A DNA stretch of 64,000 nt from Orientallactaga sibirica (lineage: Eukaryota; Chordata; Mammalia; Rodentia; Dipodidae), in NCBI GenBank assembly GCA_036365145.1, contig JAEOAD010000015.1, positions 40,893,001-40,957,000 of the forward strand, given 5' to 3'. Made by a program: the position numbers and the translations under genes. Shown piece by piece: positions 32,736 through 44,395 of this stretch. The notes under the pieces were generated by a model. The model ran no database searches and was not told the origin of the DNA. It saw only the letters and a list, made by a program, of their open reading frames with translations. Position 1 is the stretch's first letter. Every line of letters begins with the position of its first letter.

Positions 32736-35039
32736 TACCTTGGATTAAACTTAACCAAGGAAGTGAAGGATCTCTACAATGAGAACTTTAAAAAACTCGA
32801 GTAACAAATTACAGAAGACACAAGGAAATGGAAAGATATACCATGCTCGTGGATTGGAAGAATCAATATTGTGAAAATATCAATCTTACCAAAAGCAATC
32901 TACACATTTAATGCAATCCCCATTAAAATCCCAATAGCATTCTTCACAGAAATAGAAAAAACAATCCTAAAATTCATCTGGAAACACAAAAAACCTCGAA
33001 TAGCCAAAACAATTTTGTGCAACAAAAATCAGGCTGGTGGTATTATCATACTCAATTTTAAGTTATATTACAAAGCCATTGTAACAAAAACAGCATTGTA
33101 CTGGCACAAGGACAGACAGGTAGATCAATGGAACAGAAGACCCAAATATTAATCCAGACAGCTACCTGATTTTTGACAAAAATGCCAAAAATATTCATTG
33201 GAGAAAAGATAGCCTCTTTAACAAGTGGTGCTGGGAAAACTGGACATTTGTATGTAAAAGGATAAACGCAGATCCTTGTCTCCCTCCATGCACAAGGGTC
33301 AAGTCCAATGGATCAGGGACCTTAATATCAGACCTGAAACTCTGAAACTGCTAGAGGAAAAGGTAGGGGAAACCCTTCAACATATTGGCATAGGCAAGGA
33401 CTTTCTGAATATAACCCCAATTGCTCAGGGAATAAAACCACTAATCAACCACTGCGACCTCATGAAATTGAAAAGCTTTTGTACAGCAAAGGACACTGTG
33501 AATAGAGCAAAGACACAACTTACAGAATGGGAGAAAATCTTTTCCAGCTATACATCTGACAGAGGATTAATATCCAGAATATACAAAGAAATTAAAAATA
33601 AGAAGAAGAAGAATTCAAACAACCCAGTTAAAAATGGGGTATGGAAGTAAATATAGTTCTCAGAAGAAGAAATACAGTTGGCATATAAACATCTAAAAAA
33701 GTGTTCCACATCCTTAGCCATCAGGGAAATGCAAATTAAAACCACTTTGAGATTCCATTTTACTCCTGTCAGAATGGCTACCATCAAGAAAACAAATGAC
33801 AATAAGTGTTGGCGTGGATGTGGAAAAAGAGGAGCACTTCTACACTGTTGGTGGGAATGTAATCTGGTCCAGCCATTGTGGAAATCAGTGTGGAGGTTCT
33901 TGAGACAGCTAGAAATAGATTTACCATATGATCCAGCTATAGCACTCCTAGGCATATATCCAGAGGACTCTTCTCACTACCTTAGAGATACTTTCACAAC
34001 CATGTTTATTGCTGCTCTATTCACAATAGCTAGGAAATGGAACCAGCCTAGATGTCCCTCCACAAATGAATGGATAAAAAAAGATGTGGTACATTTACAC
34101 AATGGAGTTCTATTCAGCAGTAAAGAAAAATGAAATTATGATATTTGCAGGGAAATGGATAGATCTGGAAAGGATTATACTAAGTGAAGTAACCCAGACT
34201 CAGAAAGCCAAACGTCACATGTTGTCTCTCATATGTGGATCCTAGCTACAAATGTATAGACTTGTGTGTGAACTGGATCCAAAAATAGGTACCAGAAATC
34301 AGTAAGCTGGTAAAAGGATATAAGGGAGGGAGGAAAGGGAAGGAATTAAGTGTATGGTATTGCACACATGTAAGTAGAAGAACAGATTACAGGGAGGGGA
34401 ATGGCTTAAGCGAGGCCATGGGAAGAGAATGCATAAAAGAAGGGCAGGGAGAGTGTCAATCAAAATTCAAGATATTGTGAATTAGACTTATGTAAACCTA
34501 CTTTTTTGAATAATGGCACATCTAGAAGCTGTAGCCTGTTACTAGAAAATTTTCAGTGCCTGGGATGAGATACCTTCCAGTGAGTTGGCGAAGGAGGTCC
34601 TGGTAGCCTCCAAAACATTAAAGGCTTTTGCCAAAGCCCTTGGTTTCCCTTGAGAAACCGATAGTAAGACCCTATTGCTGAAGACATCTCTTGCCTGAGA
34701 GGCAAGGTCACTGAGAAAGCAAGCTGGTGCTGAGCAGAAAACCTTCTCCCTGTAGACCAGCCAACTGAAAGCTGGAAAAAGCTGCACTGCATGCAGCCGT
34801 ATGGGAGACAGAAGTCATCAGTAGTAAAAACAGTAGACACTGAATATTCAAGTTTGGCCATACAGGCCAAATGACTGAACGAGTGCAATGGTGGCATGTC
34901 TACTCATGGGGTAACCAACTGCTTCATAATTGGACTGAAGGCCCTCTCTACGGGAGGGAATACATACCTGGTACTGAAAAAACCTAAGCAAAAGTCTATG
35001 GCAGGGAAGGACATGAGCCTTAGGGGTATAAAGCCTGCT

Positions 35040-35575
35040 CTTGTCTGACCAGAGTTTGGGATCTCAGGATGCAGCCTCAAATTGTTTGGAGGGTCAGATT
35101 TTATTGGAAAAAACTACAAAATGTTTATTGCAAAAACAGGATGGGAATTAAAGTCACAATTCACATGTTGCAGTTACAGCCATTGAAGTAACTTTAAACA
35201 TAAAGAGGAATTCCGTGCATTATGTCAGGGGAATTCCATTCTTAGGAGATGAAACAAACTTGTGCATAGGTCTGTTAGTCAGTTACAGAAGTGCCTGGGG
35301 AGGTGTTAGGTAGGCCTGCCACCAAGAGTCTCCAAATATCTAGCTTTTAAGGATTTTGCTTAACAATGCACTCCCAGGGTAATGCTATTCAGACCAGTAG
35401 AACATCCTGTTTATCTAACATCCCCACCTGCTCAAGCAACTGTTTCATTTCATTCTTTAATGGGCTCCTACAAGGAATTGACTTTTATTTTTCTTTAAGC
35501 TTAATATAAAGAAATAATAACATTTTGTTCTCTTTATAGTAGACACTGATGAGATACAAAACTCATAAAAGCAGA
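35040..35575 (-). mobile_element. LTR-like element, minus strand, related to 49075-49922
   Basis: The reverse complement contains TGTAGGAGCCCATTAAAGAA at 35472 and below, GATAAACAGGATGTTCT, GTAACTGACTAACAGA and TTCCAATAAAATCTGAC, all found in the same order at 49155-49800. Similarity goes on about 85 bp beyond the TGTA start, so this may be an internal region plus 3' LTR. Confidence 0.75.
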
Positions 35576-36195
35576 AAATAAGACATGGGCAGCAATACAT
35601 TAGTATTATACTGTTGAGCATAGCTGCCTTCCAGAAAATGCAGCAAGCAAGATTTCTAAAACACCCTCCCAGGCTCAGGGAAAATGGCAAAAGAGGGAGT
35701 GAAAAAATGTTTAAGAGCTAAAGAAAAAAAAAAAAACTAAAAGCCACAGGGAGGGAAAGTGTACTGGAAAGAATTGTCATCTGTACAGGAACTTATTGGT
35801 GTGTTCATGACCCAACAGAGATTACAATTAATTATAAAAATGCCTCAGGCTAGATTAAGCCTAAGAATTAGAGGAATCATTTCCTGATCTTACAATACAA
35901 TGTTCAAAATACTGAGCTACTGGCAGGCATGATTCTTCAAAGCCTAAATGCAATCCTGATCTTTGTAAGAAATTTCTTTGAAGCTCATCCCATCCTCTTC
36001 AAGCTTTTCTATCACATCTAAAGATTTAATCAATCCTTATATCTCTGTCATAGCATAGCATTCTGCATTTTTTAACAGCCACAAAATTTTATCTTTTTTT
36101 TTTTTTTTTTTTTTGGTGTTGTATACATAGAAACTTAAGTAGGGTAAAGATGCTCCACTTACATATATTTAACACCTTTACATAAAACACCTAAG
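35576..36195. other. Unassigned sequence, possibly ERV interior
   Basis: AT-rich, with a T run at 36093-36114. No exon, SINE or coding frame recognised. Confidence 0.35.
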
Positions 36196-36199
36196 GGTA

Positions 36200-36965
36200 G
36201 GACTGGAGAGATGGCTTAGCAGTTAAGGTGCTCACCTGCAAAGCCTAAGAACCAGGTTCAACTCCACAGCACCCACATAAGGCAGATGCACATGGTGGCG
36301 CATGCATCTGAAATTCATTTCCAGTGGCTTGAGTGTCTGGTACAACTGAAAGACCCAGGACAGAGTAGCACCATGACAGGCCTCAGTCACTCTGAAGGCC
36401 ACAGGGGCAAGTTCCTATAATCAAGGGAAGAACAAGCAGTACCAGGAAAAACCATAAACTTGCTGTGTGAGCATGACTCAACATTCTTGTGGTCCTGGGC
36501 CGGATGGCCCAATAAGGTCCACCGTCTCAGAGTTTTGTGAATGTCAACCAATCAAATGAATATAACTGCGCACGCGCCAACCTGTTCAAATGTAACCGAC
36601 GCTTGCTGAGCCAATTAAGTTAGAAATTCCCCTAGACCTAGCCCGCCAAAACCCTAAGACCAATCAGGATCCCCCAAGTACAGTTACTGTTCAATTTAGT
36701 CAATCATGTGGTTGCGTGGGTGATAGCCCTCTCCCCCTTGTTCAAACCTCAATAAAAAGCCCGCTTTTCTGCTTCTCGGGGCTCTTGCATGGATCCACTG
36801 TGTTGGTGAAGGCAAGAGACCGAGCTTAAGCCCGAGTAAAGCTCTTTGCGTTTGCATACGTGTTTGGTCATCCTTGGTGGTCACTGGGGACGCCGTGAAC
36901 TGGGCATTACACAACCATTCTCTATCTCTTTTTCTCTCTCTAAATAAGTAAAAATGGAATAAATA
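36200..36965 (+). mobile_element. tRNA-derived SINE split by a solo LTR
   Basis: The head and body are at 36200-36346; the end (CATTCTCTATCTC..TCTCTAAATAAGT) resumes at 36916. The pieces join exactly across the LTR. Confidence 0.9.
36347..36911 (+). mobile_element. Solo LTR, gammaretrovirus-like (class I)
   Basis: TGAAAGACCC...GGGCATTACA, 565 bp, 4-bp TSD CAAC (36343-36346, 36912-36915). Several CCAATC/CAATCA boxes, CAATAAAAAGCCC (poly(A)/TATA-like region) near 36750, and U5-like GTTTGGTCATCC. Inserted in a SINE, so younger than it. Confidence 0.93.
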
Positions 36966-37029
36966 ATAATAATGATAATTGCATGGATGAATTTCAGCCA
37001 TTTTAAGGAAATAAAAATTTATGTACATA

Positions 37030-37216
37030 GGGCTGGAGTGATGGCTCAGTGCTTAAAGGTGCTTTTTTGTAAGCAAATCCTGAAAGTCTGATGGCTCTGG
37101 TTCCATTCCCCAGTACCCACATAACATAGAGACAGATACACAAACTGGCACATGCATTAGGAGTTCGTTTGCAGTGACAGGAGACTCTTGTGCATCCATA
37201 ATTACTCTCAGATCTG

Positions 37217-37270
<54 letters not shown>

Positions 37271-37440
37271 AAATTTAAAAAAAACTTTTTAAGGAGCCAG
37301 GCATGGTAGCATGCACCTTTAATCCAAGCACTTACAAGGCAGAGGTGGGAGGATTGCCATGAGTTTGAGGCCACCCTGAGACTACATAGTGAATTCCAGG
37401 CCAGCCTAAGCTAGAGTGAGACCCTACCTCAGGAAACCAG
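37030..37440 (+). mobile_element. tRNA SINE with (TCTG)n/(CT)n, then B1
   Basis: tRNA SINE 37030-37275 with CT run 37219-37266; B1 37296-37440. Confidence 0.85.
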
Positions 37441-37770
37441 TAATGCAGACTGATGAATTCAATACTGTATTATTGGATAAGAATATAGTGGTGTTGTGAG
37501 CAACTGTATATACACATTAACAGAGCTGAAACTTGGTGCTTTTTACATAATTGTTTCTTCCTGGAATACATGCTTATTAACAAAGAAACTATATGTAAAT
37601 AAATCAGATCAAAATCATACCTCTCTCTCTCTCTCAAAATAGTAACATCCCATTTGTACTTTTCCAAGTAGTGTTTGAAGCTTCCCTCAGACACAAGTGT
37701 CATGTAACAAAATAATAAAAGTGTACAATTTGGACTTACAAAAAAACTTATTTAAAAACACACACAAAAA
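37441..37770. other. Unique intronic sequence
   Basis: Nothing recognised apart from a short (CT)n at 37622-37635. Confidence 0.45.
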
Positions 37771-37773
37771 AAA

Positions 37774-37935
37774 ATCCGGGTGTGGTGGCACACGCCTTTA
37801 ATCCCAGCACTTGGGAGGTAGAGGTAGGAGGATCGCCTTGAGTTCAAGGTGACCCTGAGACTACATAGTTAATTCCAGGTCAGCCTGGGCCAGAGTGAGA
37901 CCCTACCTGGAAAAAAAAAAAAGAAAAAAGAAAAT
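37774..37935 (+). mobile_element. B1-type SINE
   Basis: Near consensus, A-rich tail. Confidence 0.9.
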
Positions 37936-37969
37936 CAAAACAAAAGTTACAAGCAATCCTATATAAAAA

Positions 37970-38450
37970 AAATTAATGAAGGTTGTGCTCCTCTCTTGTG
38001 AGCCAGCAGTGGCAGCTGGCATGTTTCCAAATAAAAAAGTTTTCATCTTTGCCTCAGAGTGGCTTTGCATGGTGGTGGTCACTCCTGAACCTTACATCTG
38101 GTGCCTAACTCGGATAGGAGACTTCTGGTTGCCCTCTTGGGTGGCCAGATCTCCTTTCCCGTTCACCCTAACCCTGGGTATTCTGTGAAAACCCAGCTTA
38201 AGCCCTGGTTCCTTTCTCTCACCCTTGTTTTGCTCTTTCCCTATCTCTTTAAGAACTTAAAGCCTCTACGACTCTTGGACAACATCATTCCTTGTCATCT
38301 GATCTTTATCTGCAACTCTGCCTGGCCACAACCTAAGGTAGACAATGAGTACAAATGGCTTAAATATAGTACTTTTGATGTCCAAATTCTCACTGATTTA
38401 GAAAACTTCTGCCAAGGTACAGGCAACTGGTCTGAAATTTTTTAGTCTGC
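37970..38450 (+). pseudogene. Orphan ERV piece: LTR end, primer site, leader and gag start (class I)
   Basis: An LTR 3' end (AAATAAAAAAGTTTTC...CCTTACA, ending 38096) is followed after two bases by TGGTGCCTAACTCGGAT (38099), a degenerate primer site that fits tRNA-Phe loosely. An open frame 38101-38445 includes WPQPKVDNEYKW and DLENFCQGTGNWSEI, a pattern seen in the N-terminal part of class I gag proteins. Sequence stops resembling ERV after 38450. Confidence 0.7.
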
Positions 38451-38558
38451 ATGCACGTCCTTCTCTCTGCTCTATCATACTCCCACTAAGAAGATTTGTT
38501 TTTTATCTCTAGGGTTGTAAATAGAGTAGAAATTTAAAATGAAATTCATAGTTTCTGA

Positions 38559-38598
38559 ATGAATGAATGAAATGAATGAATGAATGAATGAATGAAGT
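38559..38598. repeat. (GAAT)n microsatellite
   Basis: About nine units with one irregular step. Confidence 0.95.
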
Positions 38599-38641
38599 GA
38601 GGGGAAAATGGTTGTCTGGAATCTATATGAAAACTGCACTT

Positions 38642-38805
38642 GCCGGGCGTGGTGGCGCATGCCTTTAATCCCGGCACTTGGGAGGCACAGATAGGAGGAT
38701 CGCCATGAGTTCAAGGCCACCCTGAGACTACACAGTGAATTCCAGGTCAGCCTGAGCTAGAGTGAGACCCAACCTCGAAAAACTAAAAAAAAAAAAAAAA
38801 AAAAA
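38642..38805 (+). mobile_element. B1-type SINE
   Basis: Near-consensus, flanked by AAACTGCACTT / AAAGTGCACTT. Confidence 0.92.
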
Positions 38806-39538
38806 AGTGCACTTAAAATGAATGTGTGCATGTGAGTATATATGTGGCTCACAGCCCTAAGGCTGTAGAATGATTTCTGTTCTGAACATTGCCATTCCAT
38901 TGATGTTCTCCACCAAGCCCACTGTACTAGACGGCATAGCCAACTTTTACTGTTGAGTGTCCCCCCAGAAGAAACACTGAAAATAATTGGGGAGTTATGC
39001 TGTCCTACTGTATTCCCCAGAGACAAAAAGTAGATCAAAAATAATTTAAGTTCTGGGCCAGTCCAGGCAGATATACCTTTAATGTGTTATTTAGTGCTTT
39101 CCCCCGAAAGTCTTGATCTGCAGATGGCCAGGTGGCCCTGGAAGTAAGAGGGAAGCCTAACACACAAATCTTATTGTTAGATACAGAGACAAGACACAGA
39201 TCTCTCTGGTGTTTATGCTGCCCCAGGAAATTCCCTAATGGCTCTTTCTTAGCTTCCCTGCCTTGCAGAGCCAGGAGGCTGCAGGCACAGTATATTTCAC
39301 TGGCCCCAGCATAATGGGTGAATGCCAAGTTGCTATGAACAGATGAGGACTTCTTGTAAGAATTTGAAACTGTTTTAAGTTTGCTTTATCTCTCTATGCT
39401 TCTGTGGGACTACTAACAGAAAAAATAGTCTCAAGATTTATGTTTAAATTTAGAAGTAAGAAAAAAGTTTGTAAGAAAACTTTTAAAATTTCTAATAAAT
39501 GATCGAAACTGCATTCATATTTTTAAAAAATGTGTTTC
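38806..39538. other. Unique intronic sequence
   Basis: No recognisable repeat. Two overlapping open frames near 39035-39328 are short, lack splice sites I could defend, and match nothing I know. Confidence 0.4.
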
Positions 39539-39700
39539 AGCTGGGCGTGGTGGCTCCTGCCTTTAATCCCAGCACTTGGGAGGCAGAGGTAGAAGACTGC
39601 TTAAGTTCAAGGCCACCCTGAGACTACAGAGTGAATTCCAGGTCAGCCTAAGCAAGAGCGAGACCCTACCTAGAAAAACCAAACAACAACAAAAAAAGTT
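39539..39700 (+). mobile_element. B1-type SINE
   Basis: GCTGGGCGTGGTGGCTCC to AGAAAAACC, small deletion around AGAAGACTGCTTAAG. Confidence 0.87.
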
Positions 39701-40237
39701 TTTCTTGGTAGTTATAAGAGAAAGTGACTAAAGAAGATAAACTGGAGAGAAAACTTTAAATGTTGGATGTTAGATGTTTGATGAAAAGGATTGTTACAGA
39801 GTGGCTACACAGATTGTAAAGTAAATGTACGTAGATGAAGATATGAATAAAATGTGGATGAAGATATGAGTAAGCTTAAACAGAAGGTTAAAGACAAAGT
39901 ACTTGATCAGATTACAGACTTCTTGAGATATAAAATTACTATTAGCCTAAGGCTCACATCAGACTAACAAAGTATGGCCCTAGCTGGTAGCAGGTTGCGA
40001 TGGTATTTAGGTTGTAAACTTAATTTTAACTCATTGATGTTAATTATCTAGTCACAATGGTCATGAAAGACTGAATTTAACGTGCCCAATCAAGTTAGCT
40101 AGATTACTCTATTTGTCAACCTTTTAACTAAATCTTATAGCTAAAACTGACTCATTAATATTTAATTCTCTCCTAAGGTTATTATATCTAAAACCCTGCC
40201 TTTAAAAAAAATCTCAAAAAAATTATCTACTGTCTTT
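39701..40237. other. Unique intronic sequence
   Basis: AT-rich, no element recognised. Confidence 0.45.
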
Positions 40238-40240
40238 TTT

Positions 40241-40282
<42 letters not shown>

Positions 40283-40425
40283 CTTGGTTTTTTTTGAGGT
40301 AGGGTCTCACTCTGGCCCAGGCTGACCTGGAATTCAATATGTAGTCTCAGGCTTGCCTCGAACTCACGGTGATCCTCCTACCTCTACCTCGCAAGTGCTG
40401 GGATTAAAGGCGTGCACCACCATGG
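40238..40425 (-). mobile_element. B1-type SINE with 45-bp T run
   Basis: Minus-strand B1, duplicated flank TCTTTTTTCCT on the left and CTTTTTTCCTA on the right. Confidence 0.9.
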
Positions 40426-40463
40426 CTTTTTTCCTATTTTATGATGTAAACAGACTACATTTG

Positions 40464-40836
40464 TGAAGGGACCAAACTGATGCCATGACAGGCTTCAGTA
40501 AGGTGCCACCCTGACTTGGAACTAAATTTCAGTTTTCCTCTGGGGGATAAGTCAGTTCCTGGAGACATGTCCAAACATGCCCAGGCATGCTCAAACATGT
40601 CCCTTTCGCCCCAACCAATCAAAGATGTACAAATGTAACTGCTGCTTGGTTAGCCAATCACGTTAGAAGATTCCCCTAGCTGTGCTTAAAAGGGGCCTGT
40701 GTGCTCCACTCGTGGTTGCCATTTTGTATGAATGGTTGACCCCTGCATGCTGGCTGATTCTGTAGAATAAATGCTCTTTGCTTTTACATACAATTTGGCT
40801 CTGGGGTCCTTCTTCAGCGATTTTTGGACCCTTACA
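40464..40836 (+). repeat. 5' LTR of gammaretrovirus-like ERV
   Basis: 373 bp. CAACCAATCA and GCCAATCACG boxes, CTTAAAAGGGGC (TATA-like, about 40684), GAATAAATGC poly(A) signal (about 40767). Repeated ACATGYCC-type units near 40565-40605 may be enhancer-like. Confidence 0.94.
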
Positions 40837-40838
40837 TT

Positions 40839-40856
40839 TGGGGGCTCATCCAGGAT
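40839..40856 (+). other. Primer-binding site, tRNA-Pro type
   Basis: TGGGGGCTCATCCAGGAT differs at two of 18 positions from the Pro primer site used by murine-leukaemia-type viruses (TGGGGGCTCGTCCGGGAT). Confidence 0.92.
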
Positions 40857-41285
40857 CACTGGGGACCCCCTCCCCCGGACAAAATAGTGGAGCATTTTCT
40901 AGGGTAACTATTGATTCTCTGCCAGTCAGTGAGTTGGGGCACTCCACTGTGTTGTGTGTCTCTGTTTGACTCTGTTCCTTGTTTCTCTGGTAAACCTGGT
41001 ATCCAAAAACAATCTGGAGGCCCACGGAGGACAGGCAGATGCACCAATTAACACCTTGGGGCCAGGAGGTTCCGAGGACACTCCAGACCCCCTTTTGGTA
41101 GAGCTGAAGAGCTCCAGTCTGACTCTGGTTTTGGTAAATACTGATGGGTCGCTCATGTCTGGCGGAGCCCATTTACGGGATAGGCCACCGTCTGCATCAT
41201 CTCGGTTTTTCACTCCCTGGGGAATTTGTTTCTTTGTCTATGTGTTTGTGTCTTGTTCGTCCTTAGTACTTTCTTGTAAGACACC

Positions 41286-41610
41286 ATGGGACAGGCAACA
41301 AGCTCCACCCCACTGGACCTAGTCCAGTCACACTTCAAGGATTTCAGACGCCTGGCAAACACTGTGGGTTTAACAGTATGGCCGCAAAAATTAACCATCT
41401 TTTGCAGGAATGAATGACTGACTTTCAATGTGATATGACCAGAGAAAGGCACCTTCCACCTTCCCACCATTTATCAAGTTAAAGGTATTGTGTATAGGAC
41501 TCCTGGGAATCCTGACCAGGTCCCGTACATTACTGGTTTGGCAATATGTGGTAAAGAACCCCCCTTCTTGGGCATTTCCAAGTGTGTTAGAGATACTGAT
41601 AAAGATTATC
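41286..41610 (+). pseudogene. ERV gag matrix remnant (class I)
   Basis: ATG at 41286 opens MGQATSSTPLDLVQSHF with the Gly2 myristoylation context of gammaretroviral gag. The frame hits a stop near 41410 but a gag-like segment ending GNPDQVPYITG continues after a shift. From about 41640 coding similarity is lost. Confidence 0.85.
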
Positions 41611-41639
41611 CCCAAAACAGTTGTCTTGTTTTCATAGAA

Positions 41640-42068
41640 AGTGTATTTCATGGAGTTTATTAATAGGAGCTATCTCAAATCAATGGATTATACAAAACCT
41701 GAAGTTATATATATTGGTATTATAAAGCAAGTCTGGTTGTCAGGTAGAGATTTTTTTGTTTTGTTTTGTTTTGGTGACCTAAATAGTAAGGCTTTTTTTC
41801 TGCAAATTTCCAATAGTAAAATGTTTTACTTTTAGAAGCCAAACTACTTGCTCTTTGTCAATAGGTAGTAATATTAATTGATATTGTGCAATTTTTAGTC
41901 TTATAATAAAATATGGTTATTTATGGGTTAAGATGAAATGATTGAAGGAACTGGGAAGGTATTTGTCAATGTTGGACATAGAATGCTTATGTTTTGTTAT
42001 TTTTAAATAGAACAAAGGTCAGAATGTTAAAGTATGTAGATAAAGATGTGCCTATAAAAAAAGGATGT
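41640..42068 (+). other. ERV interior without recognised coding
   Basis: AT-rich, with a (TTTTG)n run at 41756-41772. Could be foreign sequence or decayed gag. Confidence 0.35.
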
Positions 42069-42222
42069 TAGCCGGGTGTGGTGGTGCACGCCTTTAATCC
42101 CAGCACTCGGGAGGCAGAGGTAGGAGGATCACCGAGAGTTCGAGGCCACCCTGAGACTACATAGTTAATTCCAGGTCAGCCTGGACCAGAGTGAGACCCT
42201 ACCTTGCAAAACCAAAAAAAAA
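42069..42222 (+). mobile_element. B1-type SINE in ERV
   Basis: Near-consensus. Confidence 0.9.
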
Positions 42223-42313
42223 AATTTTTTTGCCTAAAATTAATTTCCTTTTAAAAGGAACAGAAAGATAATTTTCAGGCTAAACCTAAATACCATGTCT
42301 GAAGATAAAGAAT

Positions 42314-42362
42314 TTTTATTTATTTATTTATTTATTTATTTTTATTTATTTATTTATTTTTT
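42314..42362. repeat. (ATTT)n microsatellite
   Basis: About 12 units with one break. Confidence 0.95.
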
Positions 42363-42584
42363 TACTGTTTACAGACTTTTAAACATGCTATAAAGGTTTT
42401 ATATAGGGGCATGGTCTAACCAGGTTAGACATAGAAAAGACCCTATCACTTTATGTATTACAAATGGGTAAAATAAATTAACTAGTTAAAAACAAACAAC
42501 TTTAGAGTAAGACAAGGAATGCCAGGATGCTTAGCTATCTGCTTTGTCATTTCCTTTTTTTTTTTTTTTTTAATTTTTTTTTGT

Positions 42585-42980
42585 TGCCTGGCATAGTGCT
42601 GCACACCTTTAATGCCAGCACTCTGGAAGCAGAGGTAGGCGGATCACCATCAGTTCGAGGCCACCCTGAGACTACAGAGTGAATTCCAGATCAGCCTGAG
42701 CTACAGTGAGACCCTACCTCGAAAAAACAAAAAAAATTTTTTTAATAATTATTTTTGTTTATTTTTTTAAAGATTTTATTTTTATTTAATTATTAGAGAC
42801 AGAGGGAAAGAAAGAGAGGCAGAGTGAAAATGGGCGCTCCAGGGCCTCTAGCCACTGCAAACGAACTCCAGATGCATGTGCCCCCTTCTGCATCTGGCTT
42901 ATGTGGGACCTGGAAGATTGAACCGGGGTCTTAGGCTTCACAGGCATGTCCCTTAAACTCTAAGCCATCTCTCCAGCCCT
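42585..42980. mobile_element. Plus-strand B1 next to minus-strand tRNA SINE
   Basis: B1 42585-42730 (+) and tRNA SINE about 42745-42980 (-). A host motif TTGTCATTTCCTTTT before the B1 recurs as CTGTTATTTCCTTTT after the SINE, so the pair may mark one compound insertion. Confidence 0.82.
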
Positions 42981-43371
42981 GTTATTTCCTTTTGTTCTTG
43001 CTTACTGTTATATGCTATTTAAAGTCATGGCAAGCTGGACTCTGAAAAAGGGATGATGTCCCCTTTATCTCAGACCCCATGCAAGTTTAAGCCATATGTC
43101 CCCCTGACCATGTCCAGACAAAATGGCCAATTTTCTCCAACAAGGAAAAGGGAATGAGAAACGGCATATAACTTTGTTTCTCTTTATAGTTCTCTTTTGA
43201 ACACCTGTTCATCTGTTAATGAAATTTCTCAGTAGACAAAAGGTAAAATAGGTAAAATGAGTCTAGGTACTTGATCAAGTTACAAACACCTTACATAAGG
43301 CAAACTCCAAACTTGCCTAAAACGTATACTGGGATATAAACAGATGATATTAAAAAATAAAAGGGCATCAG

Positions 43372-43583
43372 GGCTGGAGAAATGGCTTAGCGGTTAAGGC
43401 GCTTGCCTACAAAGCCAAAGGACCCAGGATCGATTCCCCAGGACCCATGTAAGCCAGATGCACAAGGAGGTGCATGCATCTGGAGTTCCTTTTCAGCAGC
43501 TGAAGGCCCTGGTGTGCCCATTCTTTCTCTTTCAATTCTTGCCTATTTCTCTCCCTCTCTCTTTCTCTCTCGCTCTCTCTCAA

Positions 43584-43634
<51 letters not shown>

Positions 43635-43715
43635 AAAGGGCATCAAATAAATGATGGCTTAAGAGTTAAGGTGCTTATCTAAGAAGCCTAAAGACTGTGG
43701 TTCGATTCCCCAACA
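43372..43715 (+). mobile_element. tRNA SINE plus partial second copy
   Basis: Full copy 43372-43580 with an (AAAT)n tail to 43635 and host repeat AAAAGGGCATCA on both sides. A 5'-degraded second fragment is at 43650-43712. Confidence 0.87.
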
Positions 43716-43739
43716 CCCCCAATTCTTATTGCTAAACCT

Positions 43740-44395
43740 CAATCTGATTTAAAACAGGTTCTCTGATATCCCTTTTCGAGATCGTCTTCTACACCCATCA
43801 GCCCACATGGGAGGACTGTCAACAACTCTTGCAGAGCGCCTCTTCACCACAGAGGAACATAAAAAAAATCTGAAGGGAAGCCAAGAAACTAGTGTTGGGA
43901 GCCGACAACCGCCTCATGGAGAACCCTAACGTTATTGACAAGGTTTTCCTTTCCACACAACTGGACTAGGATCCCAACACTCCTCAAGGTAGGACATTCC
44001 TTAACCTCGTTCGCGTGACTCTGATGGATGGTCTCCAGGCAACTGCTTGCTTGGTGCCCTACAAATTTGTCTAAGGTGGGTGAAGGGACGCAAGGCCCAC
44101 AGAGTCCCCCACTGCTTTCCTAGAAAGGCTGCAGGAAGCATGTAGGACATACCCCTCCTTCCTCCATAGATACTAAAGCCCTGAGAATAGGCAAACTATT
44201 AACATTGCTTTTGTAACTCAGTCCACACCAGATATTAGAAAGGAGATTCAGAAAATAAAAGGCTTTAAGAGTAAACTTCGTTCAGAGTTAATAGATATTA
44301 CTACCAGGGTATATAATAATAAAGACACTCTAAAGATAGACAGGCTAAGAAAATGACTAAGGTTATGGTGGCTACCTTCCAGAAGGAACAAGGCC
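43740..44395 (+). pseudogene. ERV gag capsid remnant (class I)
   Basis: Several frames together show capsid-like pieces, e.g. CPTNLSKVGEGTQGPQSPP and an SPHQILERRFRK-like continuation, in the order of gammaretroviral capsid C-terminal domain. Broken by multiple stops. Confidence 0.72.

Larger units (their letters stand above)
29451..34245 (+). pseudogene. L1 ORF2 (copy 2), endonuclease and reverse transcriptase
   Basis: Endonuclease domain 29451-30108 is open for 219 codons with LQETHL, VVGDLNTPLS and SKIDHILGH motifs. RT lies at about 31563-32450, with [13 protein letters not shown], and FADDMI near 32250. A nonsense codon ends one frame at 32091. The C-terminal end, with a Cys-rich [18 protein letters not shown] segment at about 33808-33861, runs to a stop at 34243-34245. 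Broken by four SINEs and at least several frameshifts. Confidence 0.93.
25957..35040 (+). mobile_element. LINE-1 copy 2, most complete L1 of the window
   Basis: 5' UTR from about 25957, ORF1 27187-28100, inter-ORF spacer, a minus-strand LTR (28278-29429) in the spacer, ORF2 29451-34245, 3' UTR to about 35040. Without insertions the element would be about 7 kb. ORF2 carries four SINEs plus frameshifts and a nonsense change. Antisense to the MAST2-like gene. Confidence 0.94.

Noticed and set aside
39035..39328. Overlapping frames on both strands as possible exon
   Set aside because: Short, no defendable acceptor/donor pair and no family recognised.
40954..41322. 122-codon frame after the primer site as a retroviral gene
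   Set aside because: It runs through the leader in a frame different from the gag ATG at 41286 and has no gag features.
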